A stretch of DNA of 60,050 nt from NCBI GenBank assembly GCA_012520655.1, contig JAAYNW010000011.1, positions 1-60,050 of the forward strand, written 5' to 3'. This DNA is from Clostridiales bacterium (lineage in GTDB: Bacteria; Bacillota; Clostridia; Lachnospirales; Lachnospiraceae). The position numbers were made by a program, and so were the translations under genes. The notes under the pieces are model-generated. The model did no database searches and was not told the origin of the DNA. It worked only from the letters and a program-made list of their open reading frames with translations. Positions 55,018 through 60,050 of the stretch are shown here, piece after piece; positions within the stretch are counted from its first letter, which is position 1; the number at the start of each line of letters is the position of its first letter.

Positions 55018-57201
55018 ATGTCGATTAAAATTGCATTAGCAGGTAATCCAAATTGTGGAAAAACCACATTATTTAATGCGTTGACCGGTTCCAATCAATT
55101 TGTCGGAAACTGGCCGGGTGTTACGGTAGAAAAAAAGGAAGGAAAACTGAAAGGAAACAAGGATGTTGTCATCGTTGACCTTCCCGGTATCTATTCCCTT
55201 TCTCCATACACATTGGAAGAGGTAGTAGCGAGAAATTATCTGATTACGGATAGGCCGGATGCAATTCTAAATATCGTGGACGGAACTAATATTGAAAGAA
55301 ATCTGTACTTGTCCACGCAGCTTATGGAACTCGGTATTCCCGTTATTATGGCCGTTAATATGATGGATGTAGTAGAGAAAAACGGCGATCAGATACATAT
55401 CGATAGACTGAGTAAAAAACTCGGATGTGAAGTAGTTGAAATTTCGGCATTAAAAGGAACGGGCATTCAGAAGGCTGCACAAAAAGCGGTAGCGCTTGCG
55501 AACCAGAAAGGTGCTGCGGTTCCCGTCCATAAATTCGGGCCGGAAGTCGAGAATGTTCTGGATGCTATAGAACAAAAACTTGGAAATGATATTTTACAGG
55601 AACAGAAGCGTTTCTTTGCGATTAAGCTTTTGGAAAAAGATGATAAGATACATAGCCAGATGAAAAATGTGCCTGACGTATCGAAGGAAATTCAGCAAAT
55701 TGAAGAAGAAATGGATGATGACACGGAAAGCATTATTACAAATGAAAGATATATCTATATTTCTTCTATCATAGGTGAGTGCTATACCAAAGGCAAAAAG
55801 GAAAAATTAACTATTTCTGATAAGATAGATAGGATTGTGACAAACCGTATACTTGCATTGCCAATTTTTGCAGTCGTTATGTTCATTGTTTATTATGCAG
55901 CTGTGACCACGGTAGGAACATGGGCTACCGATTGGGCAAATGACGGTGTGTTCGGTGAAGGGTGGAGCCTGTTCGGATTAGAGATACCCGGAATTCCCGT
56001 CCTTGTAGAATCTGCGTTGACTGCCGTTGGCTGTGCCGATTGGCTGCAAGGGTTGATTCTGGATGGTATTGTAGCCGGCGTGGGAGCTGTTCTCGGCTTC
56101 GTGCCTCAGATGCTAGTGTTGTTTATCTTTCTTGCATTTTTGGAAGCTTGCGGATATATGGCGCGAGTTGCCTTTATTATGGATAGGATCTTTCGTAAAT
56201 TCGGACTTTCCGGTAAATCATTTATTCCTATGCTCATCGGAACCGGCTGTGGTGTTCCGGGCGTCATGGCATCACGTACGATTGAGAACGACCGTGACAG
56301 AAAAATGACTATTATGACAACAACGTTTATTCCTTGCGGTGCAAAGCTTCCTATTATCGCTTTAATTGCAGGAGCTTTGTTCGGAGGAGCATGGTGGGTT
56401 GCTCCCAGCGCTTATTTTGTTGGTATTGCGGCGATTATCTGCTCAGGAATCATTCTTAAGAAAACGAAAATGTTTGCGGGAGATCCGGCACCGTTCGTTA
56501 TGGAACTTCCGGCTTATCATATGCCTACGGCAGGAAATGTACTCAGAAGCATGTGGGAAAGAGGCTGGTCCTTCATTAAAAAGGCGGGAACAATCATTCT
56601 CTTATCTACGATTGTCATATGGTTTACAACCTACTTCGGCTGGGTAGACGGACAGTTCAGAATGCTGGAGGATGTGGAAATCGATCACAGTATCCTGGCG
56701 AACATCGGCAATTTGATAAGTTGGATATTTATTCCTCTTGGCTGGGGCGATTGGAAATCCACAGTGGCCGCAATTACAGGATTAGTTGCGAAAGAAAACG
56801 TAGTAGGAACCTTCGGTATCTTGTTCGGATTCGCAGAAGTCGCGGAAGACGGTGCGGAAATCTGGGGAACTTTGGCTGGCAGCATGACAGCAGTAGCAGC
56901 TTATTCATTCCTTGTATTCAATCTTCTTTGTGCGCCTTGCTTTGCGGCTATGGGTGCTATTAAGAGAGAGATGAACAATACGAAATGGTTTTGGTTTGCT
57001 ATCGGATACCAGACATCTTTAGCTTATGTGGTATCTATGTGTATTTACCAGTTCTGTACACTTTTTTCTGCAGGAACTTTCGGCATTTTTACAGTCGTTG
57101 CATTCTTACTCCTCATAGGCTTTGTATATCTGCTGTTCAGACCTTATAAAGAAAGCAAGACACTGAAGTTAAATACAAAGACTTTGGCCGGAGCCAAATA
57201 G
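55018..57201 (+). CDS. feoB: Ferrous iron transporter FeoB
   Basis: 727 residues. N-terminal GTPase-like domain with G1 GNPNCGKT (9-16), G3 DLPGIYSL, G4 NMMD and G5 SALKGTG; helical regulatory domain; then about ten membrane helices (from about residue 280) containing the gating blocks around IGTGCGVPGVMASR and TTFIPCGAKLPI. Imports Fe2+ across the membrane. Operon with feoA1, feoA2 and the Cys-rich peptide. Confidence 0.96.
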   Translation: MSIKIALAGNPNCGKTTLFNALTGSNQFVGNWPGVTVEKKEGKLKGNKDVVIVDLPGIYSLSPYTLEEVVARNYLITDRPDAILNIVDGTNIERNLYLSTQLMELGIPVIMAVNMMDVVEKNGDQIHIDRLSKKLGCEVVEISALKGTGIQKAAQKAVALANQKGAAVPVHKFGPEVENVLDAIEQKLGNDILQEQKRFFAIKLLEKDDKIHSQMKNVPDVSKEIQQIEEEMDDDTESIITNERYIYISSIIGECYTKGKKEKLTISDKIDRIVTNRILALPIFAVVMFIVYYAAVTTVGTWATDWANDGVFGEGWSLFGLEIPGIPVLVESALTAVGCADWLQGLILDGIVAGVGAVLGFVPQMLVLFIFLAFLEACGYMARVAFIMDRIFRKFGLSGKSFIPMLIGTGCGVPGVMASRTIENDRDRKMTIMTTTFIPCGAKLPIIALIAGALFGGAWWVAPSAYFVGIAAIICSGIILKKTKMFAGDPAPFVMELPAYHMPTAGNVLRSMWERGWSFIKKAGTIILLSTIVIWFTTYFGWVDGQFRMLEDVEIDHSILANIGNLISWIFIPLGWGDWKSTVAAITGLVAKENVVGTFGILFGFAEVAEDGAEIWGTLAGSMTAVAAYSFLVFNLLCAPCFAAMGAIKREMNNTKWFWFAIGYQTSLAYVVSMCIYQFCTLFSAGTFGIFTVVAFLLLIGFVYLLFRPYKESKTLKLNTKTLAGAK

Positions 57202-57221
57202 ATAGTTTAAGGAGGCATTGT

Positions 57222-57362
57222 ATGGGAACAATTATTGTTGCAGCAATCGTATTCGGCTTATCCACCCTCGCGGTAGTAAGCATGGTACGCGATAAAAAGA
57301 ACGGAAAATCATTACATTGCGGTGAAGATTGTAAGCATTGCGGAGGCCATTGCGGACAGTAA
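57222..57362 (+). CDS. FeoB-associated Cys-rich membrane protein
   Basis: 46 residues, ATG 57222 after AAGGAGGCATTG. One membrane helix (about 3-23, IIVAAIVFGLSTLAVVSMV) and a C-terminal Cys/His cluster (CGEDCKHCGGHC, Cys33-Cys44). Matches the small FeoB-associated family found after feoB in Clostridia. Probably binds iron or supports FeoB. Confidence 0.85.
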   Translation: MGTIIVAAIVFGLSTLAVVSMVRDKKNGKSLHCGEDCKHCGGHCGQ

Positions 57363-57379
57363 ATAAACGGAGGTACAAA

Positions 57380-57868
57380 GTGACGGTTGAAATAAGCAAT
57401 CCGGAAAAGAGAAAAGTACCTGATTCCAGAAACTATCGAAGAACGCGGATGCAGCGGGAGATGATTATTCAGAAGCTGAAGGAACGAGGGTGCAGAATTA
57501 CGAAACAGCGTCTTACCTTAATCGATATTATTTTGGAAAATGAATGCTCCAGCTGCAAAGATATTTTTTATAAGGCGGTAAAGGTTGATAATCAAATTGG
57601 TACTGCTACTGTATACAGGATGGTAAATATTTTAGAAGAAATCGGAGCAATCAGCCGAAAAAATATGTATAAAGTATCGTATTCGGAAAATTGTCTTATG
57701 GAAGATGCCTGCGTGGTTGTGCTGGAGGATGATACGACTTATCATCTTTCGGCAAAGAAGTGGAATTCGGTCATCCAGGCAGGTCTTAGTGCTTGCGGCT
57801 ATTTGAAAAGCCAGAAAATAAGATCTATTACTATAAAGCCTTGCGAATGCGAAAGAGCGGAATGTTGA
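57380..57868 (+). CDS. Fur-family regulator with atypical metal sites
   Basis: 162 residues from GTG 57380 (GGAGGTACAAA). The winged HTH and dimerisation parts match Fur: RITKQRLTLIDII, GTATVYRMVNILEEIG (74-90). The usual HHxHxxCxxC metal cluster and second CxxC are missing: the corresponding region reads EDACVVVLEDDTTYHL. Cysteines occur instead at 56 and 59 (CSSC) and in a C-terminal CECERAEC. It may sense another ligand or have a different cofactor. Follows the Cys-rich peptide gene by 17 bases, so likely in the feo operon. Confidence 0.82.
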   Translation: MTVEISNPEKRKVPDSRNYRRTRMQREMIIQKLKERGCRITKQRLTLIDIILENECSSCKDIFYKAVKVDNQIGTATVYRMVNILEEIGAISRKNMYKVSYSENCLMEDACVVVLEDDTTYHLSAKKWNSVIQAGLSACGYLKSQKIRSITIKPCECERAEC

Positions 57869-57884
57869 GTCATTTCGCTCTTTT
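57852..57884 (+). terminator. Terminator of the feo operon
   Basis: Stem AAAGAGCG-g-AATG (57852-57864) / CATT-t-CGCTCTTT (57871-57883), loop of 6, overlapping the stop of the Fur-like gene; short T run. Confidence 0.75.
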
Positions 57885-58199
57885 GCTATGGAATTTATAT
57901 AAATACAAAAGCGCGAATATAATTTTTCCACATATCCTACAAATAGGATATGAAAAAAAATGAGATATCTCACGCACTTTTACAGATGTAAAAAACTCTA
58001 GAAATGTCGAAGAAAGCAGAATATACAAAACTGGTGTTAAAAATTTGCTAATTTTAATTTAATTTATTGATTTTAATTTTTTTCAGATGTATAATTTATC
58101 GCGTTGGCATAGGCAAATAAGATAAGGATGATTTTCCTTACCGGTTATTGCAGCCATTTTAATTTTATAAAAATATTAGGTAAGGTGAGGTCGAAAAGT
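57869..58199 (+). promoter_or_regulatory. Intergenic region with palindromes and the cax promoter
   Basis: 331 bases without a gene. CATATCCTA (57931-57939) / TAGGATATG (57944-57952) forms a perfect 9-bp hairpin with a CAAA loop; TGAGATATCTCA (57961-57972) is a perfect 12-bp palindrome 8 bases further on. The promoter TTGATT (58067-58072), 17-bp spacer, TATAAT (58090-58095) is downstream of them. No yybP-ykoY riboswitch signature is seen. The two palindromes could be operator sites. Confidence 0.6.
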
Positions 58200-59246
58200 A
58201 TGAAGTATCTTAGATTTTTACTAATCTGTGTTCCGCTGTCCTTCATAGGTTATTTTATGAATTGGAATGCGACAGTTATGTTTATTTTAACTTGTATTTC
58301 CATTGTTCCCTTGGCAGGATATTTAGGAAATGCAACTGAATCTATAGCGGTTTATACCGGTCCGAAAGCCGGTGGTTTTTTAAATGCTACTTTTGGTAAT
58401 GCGACAGAACTTATCATTAGTTTCTTTTCGATTCGTGCGGGATTGTTCGAAGTGGTAAAAGCAACTTTGGTAGGTTCCGTATTAGGAAATATATTATTAG
58501 TTTTGGGCTGCAGCATTTTAGCGGGCGGACTTAAAAACAAAGTGCTGAAATATGATGCGAAGGTAGGACGTTCTACGGCAACTATGTTGCTCTTTGCAGT
58601 AGCGGCTCTCGCTATTCCGGCAGTTTTTATGTCCAAATATTCGGAAGAGATTATTGTTTCCAAATATCAGAATTTCAGTATCATAACGAGCGTAATCATG
58701 CTTTGTACTTATGTAATCGGCGTTATATATTCCTTCAAAGGCCAAACCGATTTATATGACGATTCAGAGGAGGAAGAAGAAGCAGAATGGAGTCTTCCTA
58801 TCAGTATAGCAGTCCTTGCGGTAGCCACTGTTTTAATCGCCATTGAATCCGAACTTCTGGTATCAAGTATTGAACCGATGACTGCATCTGTAGGTATTTC
58901 TAAGATGTTCGTTGGTATTATCCTGATTCCTATCGTAGGTAATGCTGCGGAACACAGTACGGCAGTTATTATGGCGCTGAAGAATAAAATGGATATCTCT
59001 ATAGAAATTGCAGTGGGCTCCTGTTTGCAGATTGTCTTATTTGCAATCCCTGTTTCCGTAATCATGAGTCTCTTCATATCGGATACGCCGATGAGTATTA
59101 TCTTTAAAATAGAGGAAATCTTCTTAATTGCGGCCAGTGTATTTATTGTAAATCATATTGTAAAAGCAGGAAGGACCGATTGGATGGAAGGTTTGAAGCT
59201 TATATCCGTTTATATAATTGCGGCAGTTGGATTCTTCATTATGTAA
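58200..59246 (+). CDS. cax: Calcium/proton exchanger (CaxA family)
   Basis: 348 residues from ATG 58200 (AAGGTGAGG 9 bases upstream); the frame is open to 58128. About eleven membrane helices. The two c-repeat motifs appear as GNATESIAV and GNATELIIS in the first half and GNAAEHSTAV in the second, with the acidic loop EEEEEAEW between halves. Exports Ca2+ (or Mn2+) in exchange for H+. Ends with a terminator at 59308. Confidence 0.92.
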   Translation: MKYLRFLLICVPLSFIGYFMNWNATVMFILTCISIVPLAGYLGNATESIAVYTGPKAGGFLNATFGNATELIISFFSIRAGLFEVVKATLVGSVLGNILLVLGCSILAGGLKNKVLKYDAKVGRSTATMLLFAVAALAIPAVFMSKYSEEIIVSKYQNFSIITSVIMLCTYVIGVIYSFKGQTDLYDDSEEEEEAEWSLPISIAVLAVATVLIAIESELLVSSIEPMTASVGISKMFVGIILIPIVGNAAEHSTAVIMALKNKMDISIEIAVGSCLQIVLFAIPVSVIMSLFISDTPMSIIFKIEEIFLIAASVFIVNHIVKAGRTDWMEGLKLISVYIIAAVGFFIM

Positions 59247-59307
59247 TTGTAATATTAGGGCTTAAATTGTCCGGAACATATGCTGAGATTAATTATTTGA
59301 AATAATC

Positions 59308-59337
59308 GGGCGGGGAAAAATCTCCCGCCTTTTTTTA
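59308..59337 (+). terminator. Terminator after cax
   Basis: Stem GGCGGG (59309-59314) / CCCGCC (59324-59329), loop of 9, followed by seven Ts. Confidence 0.9.
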
Positions 59338-59459
59338 TATAATTAGGTATTATATGTCAAAAGTATGACGTGCGGATTTCTCTGATATATGTTATTATAT
59401 TATAATGAATTAAAAATGAAATGATAGCGATGAAAGGACATGGCATAGAGGTTTTGAAA

Positions 59460-60050
59460 ATGATGTTAAACAATATAGATGCGGTTATTTTTGACTTGGA
59501 TGGTTCTTTGGTTGATTCTATGTGGATATGGGAACAGATCGATATAGAATATTTGGGAAGGTTCGGGATAGAGCTTCCCGAGAATCTTCAATATGAAATA
59601 GAAGGGAAGAGCTTTAGTGAAACGGCACATTTTTTTAAAGAGAGATTTCAGATTCCGGATTCAATTCAAACGATAAAAGATGATTGGAATAAAATGGCGT
59701 GGGATAAATATAGCTATGAAGTTCCTTTGAAAAATGGTGTGGATTTATTTCTTGAATACTGTAAGGCTAACGGTATCAAATTGGGAATTGCTACGAGTAA
59801 TTCCAGAGAACTTGTTACAAATATAACCGCCGTACATAGTCTGGAAGGATATTTTGATTGCATTATGACCGGCTGTGACGTCGAAAAAGGGAAGCCTGCT
59901 CCGGATATTTATCTAGCTGTGGCAAATAAACTGCAGGTGGAACCGCCGCGCTGTCTCGTATTCGAGGATATTATTCCCGGAATCATGGCAGGCAAAGCAG
60001 CAGGAATGAGGGTATGCGCGGTGGAGGATTTATATTCCGAGAGACAGCGA
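59460..60050 (+). CDS. HAD-superfamily hydrolase (beta-phosphoglucomutase-like), 3' end outside window
   Basis: 197 codons remain open to the window edge. Motif I is DLDGS (Asp nucleophile at residue 12 from the ATG at 59460, acid Asp14), motif II GIATSN, motif III/IV KGKPAPDIY and FEDIIPGI. This places it in the PGM-like HAD group (sugar or nucleotide phosphatases). The cap domain lies at residues 18-95. ATG 59460 has AGAGG upstream; ATG 59430 is in frame but has a poor site. A TATAAT lies near 59400. Confidence 0.88.
   Translation, partial: MMLNNIDAVIFDLDGSLVDSMWIWEQIDIEYLGRFGIELPENLQYEIEGKSFSETAHFFKERFQIPDSIQTIKDDWNKMAWDKYSYEVPLKNGVDLFLEYCKANGIKLGIATSNSRELVTNITAVHSLEGYFDCIMTGCDVEKGKPAPDIYLAVANKLQVEPPRCLVFEDIIPGIMAGKAAGMRVCAVEDLYSERQR

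Noticed and set aside
57869..58199. yybP-ykoY (Mn2+) riboswitch upstream of cax
   Set aside because: The conserved motif is not seen; the region is A/T-rich with a plain promoter.

Overview
The window is a stretch of chromosome from a spore-forming, low-to-moderate GC member of the Clostridia, most probably a Lachnospiraceae species. This is inferred from gene content and order. Sporulation-associated families are present (YtfI/DUF2953 plus GerW/YtfJ, a YlbJ-like membrane protein, a CwlD-like amidase). Two blocks match Bacillus-type order (rpmB-yloU-yloV-recG and rsmD-coaD-...-ylbJ). A GGGtGRT protein is paired with an IscU-like scaffold. No rRNA, tRNA, CRISPR array, insertion sequence or prophage is visible. 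About two thirds of the genes are on the + strand.

Layout. 1-4.3 kb: 3' part of a topoisomerase III gene, a hexapeptide-repeat protein, and the IscU-like/GGGtGRT pair closed by a strong terminator. 4.3-5.5 kb: a beta-galactosidase pseudogene reduced by several deletions. 5.5-9.8 kb: an unknown protein, a small MerR-type protein, a two-gene AmmeMemoRadiSam system, a DUF4870 protein and a lipoprotein. 10-13 kb: cobalamin-dependent methionine synthase without a reactivation domain, and a small membrane protein. 13-20 kb: branched-chain amino acid genes ilvB-ilvN, a second ilvN with its own promoter plus ilvC, a LysR regulator divergent from leuCD. 20-22.9 kb: histidine phosphatase, TPR protein, DUF4037 protein. 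22.9-30.3 kb: SOS-type promoter and ruvAB, zapA, a U32 family protein, and a SEDS/class B PBP pair for septal or elongation wall synthesis. 30.3-34.1 kb: an HD-GYP-like protein with an altered HD dyad, sporulation genes and a coiled-coil/J-like protein. 34.2-39.7 kb: rpmB, Asp23-like protein, FakA-like kinase, recG, DegV. 39.8-44.1 kb: a type II topoisomerase pair. 44.1-50.6 kb: rsmD, coaD, a coiled-coil protein, amidase, YlbJ-like protein, an RsuA-type pseudouridine synthase and a transglutaminase-like protein. 50.7-53.8 kb: MFS/spermidine synthase fusion and enolase. 53.8-57.9 kb: an iron module with a DtxR-type regulator, two feoA, feoB, the FeoB-associated Cys-rich peptide and a Fur-like protein. 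58-60 kb: a Ca2+/H+ exchanger and the 5' part of a HAD hydrolase.

The most interesting signals are: (a) a repeated operator-like dyad, GTTAGTA-NN-TACTAAC, that overlaps the feoA -10 box, sits at the predicted enolase transcription start and recurs in weaker form before feoB, next to a compact DtxR-type regulator with an iron-type Cys ligand; (b) a Fur-fold protein that lacks the usual histidine cluster and CxxC motifs; (c) the uncharacterised IscU-like/GGGtGRT pair; (d) a near-consensus LexA box inside the ruvA promoter; (e) an HD-GYP protein with Tyr in place of the metal-binding His; and (f) a beta-galactosidase gene caught in mid-decay. I see no clearly new defence or mobile system. All functional calls rest on recognising sequence families by eye.
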